From NCBI GenBank assembly GCA_903898785.1, contig CAIUGU010000176.1:1-64000 (forward strand): a stretch of 64,000 nucleotides of DNA, in the 5' to 3' direction. The number at the start of each line of letters is the position of its first letter. Position 1 is the first letter of the stretch. Positions 44,896-54,059 of this stretch are shown here, piece after piece. This DNA is from an uncultured Pseudomonadota bacterium. Lineage in GTDB: Bacteria > Pseudomonadota > Gammaproteobacteria > Steroidobacterales > Steroidobacteraceae. A program made the position numbers and the translations under genes. The notes beneath the pieces were generated by a model. That model was given only the letters and a program-made list of their open reading frames with translations. It searched no databases and was not told the DNA's origin.

Positions 44896-46359
44896 ATGTC
44901 GCGAAAGATCTGCTTTGCAGCTTCCGAAGTCGCACCGCTCGCCAAGACCGGCGGGCTCGCCGACGTGGCCGGTGCTCTCGGCCGCTACCTGCACGAGCGG
45001 GGTCACGACGTGCGGCTCTTCATGCCGTACTACTCGACCATCGACCTGCGTGGTCAGGTTCCCACCGCCGTGGCGGAAGCGCAGCAGGTGCAAGTGCAGC
45101 TGGGGCGCCAGCAGGTGGAGTTTTCACTGCACGCGACGACGCTGCCCGGCTCGGACGTTCCCGTCTACCTGGTGCACTGCCCGCAGCTGTACGCACGCGA
45201 TTCGCTCTACACCAACGCAGCGGACGAACACCTGCGCTTCTTCCTGTTCCAGCTCGCCATCCTCGAATCCTGCCAGCGCCTGCGCTTTGCGCCCGATGTC
45301 ATGCATTGCAACGACTGGCATACCGGCTTGCTGCCCCAGCTGCTGCTCACCCGCTATGCGTGGGACTCCCTGTTCGCACGCACACGTACACTGCTCACGA
45401 TCCACAACATCGGCTACCAGGGCGTGTTCCCGGCGGCCACGGTAACGGAACTGGGCCTCGACGCGACGCCGGGACTGCTGGATGCAGGCGAGCTCTCGAG
45501 GGGCAACATCAACTGGCTGCGGCAGGGCCTGCTCCTGGCAGACGCGGTCTCCACGGTCAGTCCGGCCTATGCGCAGGAAATCTGCACGCCGCAAGGCGGC
45601 TATGGACTCGACGACACGCTGCGCGCACGCGCCGCACCTGCGATCGGCATCCTGAACGGCGTCGACTACGACGAATGGAATCCGGAGAACGACCGGCTGC
45701 TCTCACGCCATTACAGTGCCGACCAGCCTGAGGGCAAGCGCCTGCTCAAGGCCGATCTGCAGGCACGGTTCGGATTGCAGGGTGAAGACACCGTACCCCT
45801 GGCAGGCATCGTGTCCCGGCTGACTGTCCAGAAGGGCTTCGACCTGCTGTTCGACACCCTGCCCGGCATCCTGGATTCGCGGCCCCTGCAGCTCGCCATC
45901 CTGGGCACCGGGGAACCTCGCTATGTCAGCTTCTTCGCGGACCTGGCGAAGCGCTATCCGGGTCGCGTCGCATTCCACACCGGGTACCACGAGGAACTCG
46001 CCCACCTGATCGAGGCAGGCAGCGACATGTTCATCATGCCGTCGCTGTACGAACCTTGCGGACTGAACCAGATGTACAGCCTGAAATATGGAACCGTGCC
46101 GATCGTCAGGAAGACAGGCGGCTTGGCCGATTCCGTGCAGATGTGGGATCCGCAGAGCGGCCAGGGCACGGGCGTCGTCTTCAACGATTTTGACGCGCCG
46201 GCCATGCGCTGGGCGCTCGGCACCGCCCTCGACCTGTACGCGGACCGGGAAACGTGGCGAAGGATCATGCGCAACGGCATGACGCGCGACTTCTCGTGGA
46301 AAATCCAGGGCAGGGAATACGAGCGCCTCTACGACCAGATGGCCGCCGGGGGCTCCTAG
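44896..46359 (+). CDS. glgA: Glycogen synthase GlgA (ADP-glucose type)
   Basis: A 487-residue GT5 glucosyltransferase that extends alpha-1,4-glucan from ADP-glucose. The N-terminal Rossmann half has the ADP-glucose-binding KTGGL (17-21); the C-terminal half has GIVSRLTVQKGFDLL, the SLYEPCGLNQMYSLKYGTVPIVRKTGGL block with the catalytic Glu, and a final helix. E. coli GlgA has 477 residues. It works with GlgC encoded 0.5 kb away on the opposite strand; branching and debranching enzymes are not in the window. Its last four bases overlap the convergent lipoprotein gene. Confidence 0.96.
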   Translation: MSRKICFAASEVAPLAKTGGLADVAGALGRYLHERGHDVRLFMPYYSTIDLRGQVPTAVAEAQQVQVQLGRQQVEFSLHATTLPGSDVPVYLVHCPQLYARDSLYTNAADEHLRFFLFQLAILESCQRLRFAPDVMHCNDWHTGLLPQLLLTRYAWDSLFARTRTLLTIHNIGYQGVFPAATVTELGLDATPGLLDAGELSRGNINWLRQGLLLADAVSTVSPAYAQEICTPQGGYGLDDTLRARAAPAIGILNGVDYDEWNPENDRLLSRHYSADQPEGKRLLKADLQARFGLQGEDTVPLAGIVSRLTVQKGFDLLFDTLPGILDSRPLQLAILGTGEPRYVSFFADLAKRYPGRVAFHTGYHEELAHLIEAGSDMFIMPSLYEPCGLNQMYSLKYGTVPIVRKTGGLADSVQMWDPQSGQGTGVVFNDFDAPAMRWALGTALDLYADRETWRRIMRNGMTRDFSWKIQGREYERLYDQMAAGGS

Positions 46360-46856
46360 CGCAGCATGCCGAGGTCGAGGCTGCCCGTATCCTGGAACGG
46401 AATGGCCTTGACGAAGGGGATGTCGACGGCGACCTTCCCCGCGATCGCATAGCTGACCTTGCTGTTGTCTCGACCGTTCATGCGGGAAAGCAGCCGGCCG
46501 ATGCTGCTCACGAAGTTCGTGCGGACGGTCATGTCGAATTCATTCTCGCCGCGTGCCGGCACGACGAACGGCTCGCTGGTGTTCCCTTCCGCAAAGCTGT
46601 CGCCTTCCAGGAAGAGTTCGTAGTCGATGCCCTTGATCGGGATCGAGCGGCTGTTGGGATTCTGCACATGCAGCCGCACCCGGAACTGCTGGCTGAAGAT
46701 GTCGGCCGAGACCATGCCGATGCTGACTACCGTCAGGCGAGGTGGCTCGAGCTTCGGGGCCATCGTGGCGCACCCGGCAAGCGGCAGAAGCACCGCAAGA
46801 ACGACTGCTGCACGGCTGCGGGCGATGGCCAGCAGGGCCTTGAAGGTCGCGGTCAT
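46356..46856 (-). CDS. LEA14-like (WHy domain) lipoprotein
   Basis: A 166-residue lipoprotein with lipobox LAGC (Cys29) and a single late-embryogenesis-abundant type 2 domain (about 38-155: LEPPRLTVVSIGMVSADIFSQQFRVRLHVQNPNSRSIPIKGIDYELFLEGDSFAEG). The fold is a fibronectin-like beta sandwich linked to desiccation and hypersensitive-response proteins; bacterial roles are unclear but envelope stress tolerance is suggested. Its 3' end overlaps glgA by four bases and it follows glgC by 44 bases, so it is probably co-transcribed with glgC. Confidence 0.85.
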   Translation of the reverse strand: MTATFKALLAIARSRAAVVLAVLLPLAGCATMAPKLEPPRLTVVSIGMVSADIFSQQFRVRLHVQNPNSRSIPIKGIDYELFLEGDSFAEGNTSEPFVVPARGENEFDMTVRTNFVSSIGRLLSRMNGRDNSKVSYAIAGKVAVDIPFVKAIPFQDTGSLDLGMLR

Positions 46857-46900
46857 GACAGGCCTCTCCTCATGCGACTGGTCGAGGCCCGAATCGTAAC

Positions 46901-48202
46901 CTAAGGAACCTCTGCGCGACGCAGTTTCAGCAGCATGTCGCGGGTCACCAACACCACGCCCTTCTCGCTCACGTGGAAGCGGCTCGCGTCCTCCTCCGGG
47001 TTCACGCCGATCTGCATGCCGTCCGGCACCACGCAACCCGTATCGAGAATGGCGTGCCTGACCACGCAGTTCGCACCCACGCGCACGTCGGGAAGGATGA
47101 CGGCGCGGTCGATGACGCTGCGCTCATCCACGCGGCAGTTGGAGAACAGCAGCGATTCGTTGACCTGGGCGCCCGAGATGATGCAGCCGCCCGAGACCAT
47201 CGAATTCACCGCCATGCCGCGACGGCCGTCGTCATCCAGCACGAACTTCGCAGGTGGATGCTGCCGCTGGTACGTCCAGATGGGCCACTGCTCGTCATAG
47301 ATGTTGAGCTCGGGGTGAACATGGACGAGCTCCATGTTCGCTTCGTAGTACGCGTCCACGGTGCCCACGTCGCGCCAGTACTGCTGCGCCCTCGTTCGCA
47401 CGTCGCGGAACGGATACGCAAAGACCTTCATCTTGTCGAGCGCCGCCGGGATGATGTTCTTGCCGAAATCGTGCGACGTCTCGGGATTCTGCGCGTTCTC
47501 GTCGAGCATCCTCTCGAGAAGCCGCGCGTTGAACACGTAGATGCCCATGGAGCCGAGCGCAAGATGCTCCCTGCCGGGAATGCCGTCGGGGTTCTGCGGC
47601 TTTTCGGCGAAGCGCAGGACGCGATTCTGCGTATCGACCGTCATCACGCCGAACGCACCGGCGGCCTGCTCCTTGGGCACTTCGACGACACCCACCGTGA
47701 TGTCGGCCTTGTTCTCGACGTGGTAGGCGATCATCGGACCGTAGTCCATCTTGTAGATGTGGTCGCCCGCGAGCACGAGCACGTGCCGCGGACGGTGCAG
47801 CCGGATGATGTCGAGGTTCTGGTACACCGCGTCGGCGGTGCCCCGGTACCAGAGCTGGCCGAGCTGCTGCTGGGCGGGAATGATCTCGATGAACTCGCCG
47901 AACTCGCCGCGCAGGTAACCCCAGCCGCGCTGGATATGCTGGACCAGCGAGTGCGACTTGTACTGAGTGAGTACCGAGACGCGCCGGATGCCGGAGTTCA
48001 GGCAGTTCGACAGCACGAAATCGATGATGCGGAACTTGCCGCCGAAGTGCGTGGCCGGCTTGCAGCGGTGATCGGTCAATTGCTTGAGGCGCTCACCGCG
48101 GCCGCCGGCCATGATGACCGCCAGCGTGTTCTGGGTGAGTCGACTGACGTACCGACGACCTGTCGCCGCCTTCCGCACCGACGTCTTGTTGCTCGGCTTC
48201 AT
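46901..48202 (-). CDS. glgC: Glucose-1-phosphate adenylyltransferase GlgC
   Basis: A 433-residue ADP-glucose pyrophosphorylase, the committed step of glycogen synthesis. The N-terminal nucleotidyltransferase domain has IMAGGRGERLKQLTDHRCKPATHFGGKFRIIDF, RGTADAVYQNL, VLVLAGDHIYKMDYGPMI and FAEKP; the C-terminal left-handed beta-helix has the hexapeptide-like ISGAQVNESLLFSNCRVDERSVIDRAVILPDVRVGANC. E. coli GlgC has 431 residues. The ATG at 48202 starts a short basic N-terminus (MKPSNKTSVRKAATGRRYVSRLT) that could hold allosteric-site residues. Confidence 0.95.
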   Translation of the reverse strand: MKPSNKTSVRKAATGRRYVSRLTQNTLAVIMAGGRGERLKQLTDHRCKPATHFGGKFRIIDFVLSNCLNSGIRRVSVLTQYKSHSLVQHIQRGWGYLRGEFGEFIEIIPAQQQLGQLWYRGTADAVYQNLDIIRLHRPRHVLVLAGDHIYKMDYGPMIAYHVENKADITVGVVEVPKEQAAGAFGVMTVDTQNRVLRFAEKPQNPDGIPGREHLALGSMGIYVFNARLLERMLDENAQNPETSHDFGKNIIPAALDKMKVFAYPFRDVRTRAQQYWRDVGTVDAYYEANMELVHVHPELNIYDEQWPIWTYQRQHPPAKFVLDDDGRRGMAVNSMVSGGCIISGAQVNESLLFSNCRVDERSVIDRAVILPDVRVGANCVVRHAILDTGCVVPDGMQIGVNPEEDASRFHVSEKGVVLVTRDMLLKLRRAEVP

Positions 48203-48600
48203 CTTTGGATTCAAGTCCCGTGCCTTGGGTGTACCGCATCGCCGCCACGCTTTTTTGTGGCGCCGAACCAATACTAGCCGAAGGAAATTGCGGGCGGCGC
48301 GAAGTTGCACGTTATGCGTAGAAAGTGGCGGATTTCCGCACTCTTTGGGCGCATGGCGGACGGTAAGCAGGCACTTTCGGCACCAGTTCGGGTCAATCAC
48401 AGGGAAGTGCGGCAAGGGTTGCCGCGTCCGTGCGCAGGAAGTCATCGGCAGCAGCCTGGGTGGAAGTCGCGGTTCACCGCATCCGGCAAGACCTGCCGAC
48501 GCTGCGGTTGTCCGCGCAAACTGGCTATACTCGCGGCGAGCCTCACGATTGTTCAGGTTTTTTACGTCGCGATTTCCGCAGGCTGCTCTGGTAAGAGAAC
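48203..48600. other. 398-base intergenic region between glgC and the secreted unknown
   Basis: A divergent control region. On the plus strand TATACT at 48526-48531 with TG three bases upstream is a possible extended -10 for the 48601 gene; no clear -35 was seen. The glgC promoter on the minus strand was not identified. Only weak, probably spurious open frames are present. Confidence 0.45.
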
Positions 48601-49263
48601 TTGGTTCTTAAAATTCAAACTGGCCTCTGCCGCGTGGGCTGCATGGCTCTTGTCTGCGCCAGCCTGGCTCCTTGGCTGAGCGCGCTGGCCCAGGAAATGA
48701 CGCCGCGCCCGGACGCAGCGGCGGCTTCGCCGCCGGTCGCCGCAAACTGCCTGGCAGATGGCAAGGGATTCTTTCGGGCAAGGCTGCAAGGTAGCCTCAA
48801 GGCCGATCTGGACTGGGGCAATGAAGGCACTGAGTGCACCGGGGCGCTTAGGCCCGATGGCGGCATTCGGCTCGGCTTCAGCCGGCCGATCTACGCCGAG
48901 GGGCAGCGTCTCGTCCTGCTGTTCGGCATCGCCGGACTCAAGGAGGGCGCATCGGCGAAGGCACTGCCAGTCAATGTCACCCTGATCCGCCAGGGCACCG
49001 GGGAGTTCTACGGTACGCAGGGCGACGACAAGTGCACGCTCGACGAAGTGCGCCAGGATCCGATTGCGGGCATCCCGCTGCGGAACCGCCTGTACAAGGT
49101 CACGGCGAGGGGCTTCTGCATCCAGCCCGCCCGCTCGCTGCGAGACGACGGGGCCGTCCTGATGACCCGTTTCGATTTTTCAGGCCGCATCGACTTCTCC
49201 GAGGCAGACACGGCCGACGAGCCGGCCCCCGCGCCGCAAGCTGCAGGCAGGAAGTCGCCGTGA
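48601..49263 (+). CDS. Hypothetical secreted protein
   Basis: About 220 residues; start uncertain. TTG at 48601 follows GTAAGAG; GTG 48634 or ATG 48643 give shorter N-termini. All retain a signal peptide (MALVCASLAPWLSALAQ). The mature part has four Cys in two likely disulfides (NCLADGKGFF, GTECTGALR, DKCTLDEV, RGFCIQP) and a beta-rich pattern (RLGFSRPIYAEGQRLVLLFGIAGLKEGASAKALPVNVTLIRQGTGEFYGTQGDDKC). It ends with a Pro/Ala linker. No family was recognised. The TGA shares a base with the ATG of the cyclotransferase, so the two are coupled. Confidence 0.75.
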   Translation: MVLKIQTGLCRVGCMALVCASLAPWLSALAQEMTPRPDAAAASPPVAANCLADGKGFFRARLQGSLKADLDWGNEGTECTGALRPDGGIRLGFSRPIYAEGQRLVLLFGIAGLKEGASAKALPVNVTLIRQGTGEFYGTQGDDKCTLDEVRQDPIAGIPLRNRLYKVTARGFCIQPARSLRDDGAVLMTRFDFSGRIDFSEADTADEPAPAPQAAGRKSP

Positions 49264-50057
49264 TGCGCCGTCTCGTCGCGTTCTGCCTGCTGCTGGCCCT
49301 ATCACAAACCGGCTGGGGCCAGGCTGCGCGCGCCGTCACCACCAGCGTCGCCGGTTACCAGGTCATCAAGGCCTATCCGCACGATCCCACCGCGTTCACG
49401 CAGGGACTCGTCTACGTCGACGGCGCCCTGTACGAAAGCACCGGGCTGAACGGGCAGTCGTCCGTCCGCCAGGTCAAGCTCGAGACGGGCAAGGTGCTGC
49501 AGAAGCAGGCGGTCGATCCGGCGCACTTCGCGGAGGGGCTCGCGGAGTGGAACGGCAAGCTGATCCAGCTGACATGGCGTTCCGGGATCGGCTTCATCTA
49601 CGACCGGTCGACGCTGCGCCTGAAGGGCACGTTCAACTTTTCAGGCGAGGGCTGGGGCCTCACGCATGACGGCAACCGGCTGATCCTGAGCGATGGCACC
49701 GCCAACCTGCGGTTCCTGAATCCCGACTCGTTCCGCGAGATCGGTCGCGTGGTCGTCCGCGATCGCGGCAACCCGGTACAGGACCTCAACGAGCTGGAAT
49801 TCATCAAGGGAGAGGTGTACGCCAACGTCTGGCATTCGAACCGGATTGCCCGCATTTCACCGGCAACGGGAGAAGTGCTGGGCTGGATCGATCTGTCCGG
49901 CCTGATCCCGCAGCGGCTGCTCCCGCATGCGGAAGCCGTGCTGAACGGCATTGCCTACGACAGCGCCAACGACCGCCTCTTCGTCACCGGCAAGCTCTGG
50001 CCCAAGCTGTTCGAGATCCGACTGACGCCGGCGACGGACGTCCCTCTCAAGCGCTGA
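49263..50057 (+). CDS. Glutaminyl-peptide cyclotransferase (plant/bacterial beta-propeller type)
   Basis: A 264-residue periplasmic enzyme that cyclises N-terminal Gln to pyroglutamate. It has a signal peptide (1-23) and the five-bladed propeller family motifs: YPHDPTAFTQGLVY, LYESTGLNGQSSVRQVKLETG, FAEGLAEWNGKLIQLTWRSG, GEGWGLTHDGNRLILSDGTANLRFLNP, LNELEFIKGEVYANVW, LNGIAYDSANDRLFVTGKLWPKLFEI. The ATG at 49263 overlaps the TGA of the secreted unknown. Its 3' end overlaps the convergent M48 gene by 11 bases. Confidence 0.93.
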   Translation: MRRLVAFCLLLALSQTGWGQAARAVTTSVAGYQVIKAYPHDPTAFTQGLVYVDGALYESTGLNGQSSVRQVKLETGKVLQKQAVDPAHFAEGLAEWNGKLIQLTWRSGIGFIYDRSTLRLKGTFNFSGEGWGLTHDGNRLILSDGTANLRFLNPDSFREIGRVVVRDRGNPVQDLNELEFIKGEVYANVWHSNRIARISPATGEVLGWIDLSGLIPQRLLPHAEAVLNGIAYDSANDRLFVTGKLWPKLFEIRLTPATDVPLKR

Positions 50058-51999
50058 CTTCGCCGGCGCCCTCTGCAAGCAGCGGCGGCAGCGGGCAATG
50101 CAGTGCCGCGCACACGGTGCGCAGCAGCTCGGCTTCTGCGATGGTCAGCCTGAGATCATGGGCGATGGCCTTCACCAGCGCTTCGACGAGTTGCTCCTTC
50201 GCTGCCGGCTGCAAGTCATCGAGCCTGCCGAGGGCTTCGTCGAGGTGCTTCTGCCACCCTGTCGGCACGCCGTAGGCAGGGCGATCCCTGGGCAGCAGGT
50301 GATGCATGCCGACCTCGTACGCTCGCCGCGCCGACGCCTCATTGTCGTGCCCGTGCCTGGCCAGCACACTGAACAACACGCACAGCGATCCGCTCACGCC
50401 CTCCAGCGTCAGACGCCGACTGCGCCTTGCGGGATCCAGCTCATCCTGCAGCTGGACCTCGGCGAGCTTGGCCAGCACATACGCATGCAGCGATTGCCGC
50501 CCCTCGTCGCGGAGCAAGGCCCGCAGGCAGGCCGCCAGGCGCTGCTTCTCCAGCCTCGAGAATCGGTGAATTGCCGGAAACAGGCGCAGGAACGCAGGCA
50601 GCCGCTGCATCGCATCGAGCGCGTTGAGCTGCGGTAGCCACTCCTGCACCGTCTCTGCCGCCCGCACGCCGAGCTGGTTGCGGATCAATTCGACCTGCCT
50701 CGCGCCCACCACCGCGTCAGTGTCGACGGCAAAGGCCAGCACCAGTGCAACGGCCTGCCTCGGCACCTGAGTCGCAGTGACCATCGACGGTGGCAACGAC
50801 AGTCGCAGTTGCTGCGCGATGCGCACATGCGGGGTGCCGGGATTGCCCACGAGCTGCGCGACGCCCGCCGGCGTGACATCGACGGATGACAGGCTGGCCG
50901 GTAGCGGCTCGCGACGTAGCGAGTCGTCCGGGGCGTCTTCGACGGGGGCACTGGCTTCCTCCGCGAGCATGCGGGCCCGTGCAGCGTCGAAGGCTCGCTC
51001 GGTAAACGAGGGATCCAGCGCCTTGATCCGGTCAAACAGCGGCGGATGCGTCGCAAACAGGCGATCGACGCCCGGCGCGAACAGCATATGTGCCACTTCT
51101 TCCGCATCGGCGTCGAGCAGCCTTGAACCCGCAGACAAGGCACCGATCTTCACGAGGGCGCCGCGCAAGCCTTCAGGGTCGCGAGTGAACTGGACGGCCG
51201 ACGCGTCCGCGAGCGACTCGCGGCTCCGCGACACCGCCGCCTGCAGCAGTCGGCCGAAGAACAGGCCGATATAACCCACGATCATGACGACCAGCGCAGC
51301 CAGCAGGATCGCTGCTACCGCGCCACCGCCCTTCTTGCCACTGCCACCGCTACGCGGCGCGTGCCGCAGGACGAGGCGCGCGATCACAGCGATCGACAGC
51401 AGACCGAACAGCAGGCCCATCATGCGAATGTTGAGCCGCATATCGCCATTCAGCACATGGCTGAATTCGTGGGCGATGACGCCCTGCAGCTCGGAACGCG
51501 ACAGCCGCGTCAGCGCGCCGCGGGTGACGGCGATGGCGGCGTTCGCCGGATTGTGCCCGGCAGCGAAGGCGTTGATCCCCAGTTCGTGGTCGAGTACGTA
51601 GACTTGCGGCATGGACACGCCAGAGGCGATCGCCATCTCTTCGACTACATTGAGCAGACGTCGACGCAGCGGATCGGAAGTGTCGGCCGCGACCAGTTCG
51701 CCTCCGAGCGACTGGGCGACGACTCCGCCTCCCTGGCTGAGCATCGCGGTCTTGTAGAGGCTGGCAAGTCCGATGACACCGAGTACCGTCAGCAGGGTCC
51801 AGACGGCGAGCGACAGGTGCTCGTCCACCCACAGCGGGTCCAGCAAGGTTCCACCGTTCGACGCAGGATCGAGTAAACGGACGACGACGAGCACGACACT
51901 GGTGACGGCCAGCGCCACTATGACAACCGCCAGCAGAAAGAGGACGACGAGCCTGCGGGAGAGTCGGCGCGTCTCGACCTGGCGGCCGAAGAAGTCCAT
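50047..51999 (-). CDS. M48 (HtpX-like) membrane metalloprotease with long C-terminal extension
   Basis: A 650-residue protein. Two N-terminal membrane helices (about 17-42 and 63-84) precede an M48 domain with zinc site HEFSH (177-181) in LQGVIAHEFSHVLNGDMRLNIR, the third ligand in SRSRESLADASAVQFTRDP (about 262), and two more membrane helices (about 192-210, 224-252). HtpX is only about 290 residues; here residues 340-650 form a helical extension with no recognised motif, ending in a region rich in Leu/Ala/Glu. It is co-transcribed with lemA (26-base gap). A LemA-M48 pairing is common and suggests LemA as cofactor or substrate of the protease. Confidence 0.88.
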   Translation of the reverse strand: MDFFGRQVETRRLSRRLVVLFLLAVVIVALAVTSVVLVVVRLLDPASNGGTLLDPLWVDEHLSLAVWTLLTVLGVIGLASLYKTAMLSQGGGVVAQSLGGELVAADTSDPLRRRLLNVVEEMAIASGVSMPQVYVLDHELGINAFAAGHNPANAAIAVTRGALTRLSRSELQGVIAHEFSHVLNGDMRLNIRMMGLLFGLLSIAVIARLVLRHAPRSGGSGKKGGGAVAAILLAALVVMIVGYIGLFFGRLLQAAVSRSRESLADASAVQFTRDPEGLRGALVKIGALSAGSRLLDADAEEVAHMLFAPGVDRLFATHPPLFDRIKALDPSFTERAFDAARARMLAEEASAPVEDAPDDSLRREPLPASLSSVDVTPAGVAQLVGNPGTPHVRIAQQLRLSLPPSMVTATQVPRQAVALVLAFAVDTDAVVGARQVELIRNQLGVRAAETVQEWLPQLNALDAMQRLPAFLRLFPAIHRFSRLEKQRLAACLRALLRDEGRQSLHAYVLAKLAEVQLQDELDPARRSRRLTLEGVSGSLCVLFSVLARHGHDNEASARRAYEVGMHHLLPRDRPAYGVPTGWQKHLDEALGRLDDLQPAAKEQLVEALVKAIAHDLRLTIAEAELLRTVCAALHCPLPPLLAEGAGEVSA

Positions 52000-52025
52000 C
52001 GGAGGAGGTCCCGCGAGGGCGCGGC

Positions 52026-52610
52026 CTAGCTGAAGCTGACCTTGGGGACCTCACGCATCGCGGGCGCCTCGATCTGCAGCAGCGCCGCGGCCTCGAAGCC
52101 GAACATGCCGGCGACGACGCTGCTCGGAAAGGTCTCGCGGACATTGTTGTAGCCCGTGACCGAGTCGTTGTAGGCCTGGCGTGCGAAGGCCACCTTGTTC
52201 TCGGTGGACGTCAGCTCTTCGGACAGCTGCATCATCGTCGTATTGGCCTTGAGGTCGGGATACGCCTCGGACAACGCGAACAGGCGCCCCAGCGCGCCGT
52301 TCAGGGCGGTCTCGGCGCCGGAGAGGTGCTCGACGGCGGATGCGCTGCCAGGATTTGCTGCGGCGGCCTTGAGCCCCGCGACCGCCGTGTTGCGTGCGGC
52401 GATGACGGCCTCCAGGGTCTCCCGCTCGTGCTTCAGGTAGCCCTTGGCCGTCTCGACGAGATTCGGGATCAGGTCGTGGCGGCGGGTCAACTGGACGTCG
52501 ATCTGCGCGAAGGCGTTCTTGAAACCGTTGCGGGCCGTGACCAGGCGGTTGTACGCACTGACCAGGTACAACAGGAAGAAGACGAGCAATCCAAGGACGA
52601 TCCAACTCAT
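52026..52610 (-). CDS. LemA family membrane protein (second)
   Basis: A 194-residue LemA. The N-terminus is a membrane helix (MSWIVLGLLVFFLLYLVSAYN) without lipobox; the helical body carries the signature ARNGFKNAFAQIDVQLTRRHDLIPNLVETAKGYLKHERETLEAVIAARN, the YPDLKANTTMMQLSEELTSTENKVAFARQAYND block and FPSSVVAGMFGFE. GGGGAGT sits 8 bases before the ATG at 52610. It precedes the M48 protease gene. It differs from the lipoprotein LemA at 13.6-14.2 kb in anchor and partner. Confidence 0.94.
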   Translation of the reverse strand: MSWIVLGLLVFFLLYLVSAYNRLVTARNGFKNAFAQIDVQLTRRHDLIPNLVETAKGYLKHERETLEAVIAARNTAVAGLKAAAANPGSASAVEHLSGAETALNGALGRLFALSEAYPDLKANTTMMQLSEELTSTENKVAFARQAYNDSVTGYNNVRETFPSSVVAGMFGFEAAALLQIEAPAMREVPKVSFS

Positions 52611-52725
52611 GAGCGTAACTCCCCAGGAAGACTCTTTACGGGCGACGACCCCGCGGCACGAGGGTGCCACCCCCGGCATTATGACACTGGGGAACCTGTT
52701 CGGCCCGTCGGGCCGCGGGAAGGGT

Positions 52726-52998
52726 CTAGCGCTTGCGCAGGCGATCGAAGAGATCGAGGACGCGCGAGGTCAGGGAAGGCTGGAATCCGTCGACATGCAA
52801 GCCCGGCTGAGTACGCGGGAGGTCGCCGAGGTTCATCTTGAACTCGTCATCCTCCGAGGGGCTCGCTTCCGTGAACAGCGGCACGCGCTTCAGTGCCCGG
52901 GCAGCAGGGGCCTGATCGCTGCGCCCAGTGCGGGGCATCCCGGCCAAACCCGGCTGCCTTGCGGTCTGTCTGTGCTGAAGGGGGCTGGCGGTGGTCAT
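52726..52998 (-). CDS. Hypothetical 90-residue protein
   Basis: It begins MTTASPLQHRQTARQPGLAGMP and has a basic N-terminal half, an acidic centre (TEASPSEDDEFKMNLGDLP) and a short C-terminal helix (SRVLDLFDRLRKR). A GGAG site lies 8 bases before the ATG at 52998, supporting translation. It looks intrinsically disordered with helical ends. No family was recognised; it may be missing from other genomes. It is 115 bases upstream of lemA on the same strand. Confidence 0.5.
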   Translation of the reverse strand: MTTASPLQHRQTARQPGLAGMPRTGRSDQAPAARALKRVPLFTEASPSEDDEFKMNLGDLPRTQPGLHVDGFQPSLTSRVLDLFDRLRKR

Positions 52999-53159
52999 CG
53001 GGATCTCCGTTGGGCGCAATGCGGCAGAGGCTGCTGACGCCGTGCAGACTAGTGGAAGGGACGACGTGTCCGCGTGAGCCAGATCACGTTCGCGTGCTTG
53101 CCTTCACCTGACCGATCCGGAATGCTTTGCCTCCACTCCTGCAGCGTGCGGAAACCACC

Positions 53160-54032
53160 ATGTCGTCGCGCCCGATCGCCCGCTCCCTTGAACATATTGC
53201 CGCACTGGCTGCGGGCTGCATCGCCGCGGTGCTGCTGGCGGCGTGTTCGGCCAAGGACGCTGCCGCACCCGCGGAGGCCGGCATCGAGTCCGTTGCGGGG
53301 ACCCTTCGCTACACCGACCTCGCCACGCTGAGCGACGCAGCGGTCGTGGAAGTGGAACTGGCGGACGTGTCCGTGGCAGACGGTCCTGCCGACATCGTCA
53401 GTTCGCAGCGCATCCGCAATCCCGGGCCGTTTCCCGTGCACTTCAAGCTCGACTATGCACCCGACCGCATCGATCCGACGCACCGCTACACGGTGCAGGC
53501 GCGGATTCGCGAAGGCGAGCGGCTGGCCTTTGCCACGGATACCGCCTACCCCGTGATCACCGGAGGCCATCCGAAGACGATCGACATTGCCGTGGTGGCC
53601 ATCGGTGCGGGCGAGACCGCCGAGGTCGTTGCCGCGACGACTGCGCCCGCGGAACGTCCCGTCGAAGGCTCGCTCGTGAGCGGCAGCGTGACGTCGAAAT
53701 ACTCGGCTTCCTTCAGGAACGGCTCGCTGGTCAGCATCCAGGAAGAGCGCGACGCGGGCGACGCCGGCAAGTCAGGCGCCGAGTATCAATTCAAGGAAGG
53801 CAGGCTGCTGCGTTACATCGAGCTCGGGACGCGAACCGGGGCGGCTGGCAAGCAGCAGGTCGAGTTCGATTTCGCTTTCGACGACACCGGCGAAATGCTG
53901 GCGGCCCGCAAGACGGTGGATGACACTGCAATGAAGCCCGACATCACCGACATCTACGCGGCGCGGAATCGCGCCGACCTGCTGCGGAATCATGCGCTCG
54001 CGCTCAAGGCTTCGCGCGACCACGCCCACTGA
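53160..54032 (+). CDS. YbaY/YscW-like lipoprotein
   Basis: A 290-residue lipoprotein with lipobox LAAC (Cys29). A YbaY/YscW (type III secretion pilotin-like) beta-sandwich domain covers about 43-145: VAGTLRYTDLATLSDAAVVEVELADVSVADGPADIVSSQRIRNPGPFPVHFKLDYAPDRIDPTHRYTVQARIREG. A second region (150-290) has GSLVSGSVTSKYSASFRNGSLVSIQEERDAG and resembles a small beta domain of unknown role. Outer-membrane localisation is expected. The ATG at 53160 opens the lipoprotein signal; upstream in-frame starts only lengthen it. It is convergent with the sensor kinase. Confidence 0.82.
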   Translation: MSSRPIARSLEHIAALAAGCIAAVLLAACSAKDAAAPAEAGIESVAGTLRYTDLATLSDAAVVEVELADVSVADGPADIVSSQRIRNPGPFPVHFKLDYAPDRIDPTHRYTVQARIREGERLAFATDTAYPVITGGHPKTIDIAVVAIGAGETAEVVAATTAPAERPVEGSLVSGSVTSKYSASFRNGSLVSIQEERDAGDAGKSGAEYQFKEGRLLRYIELGTRTGAAGKQQVEFDFAFDDTGEMLAARKTVDDTAMKPDITDIYAARNRADLLRNHALALKASRDHAH

Positions 54033-54059
54033 CGGGCCAGGGGCAGCCCATTTCGCAGG

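Noticed and set aside
52051-52605. Alternative minus-strand frame over the second lemA
   Set aside because: Frame-shifted shadow with Arg/Gly-rich composition; the LemA frame has the family signature and a good ribosome-binding site.
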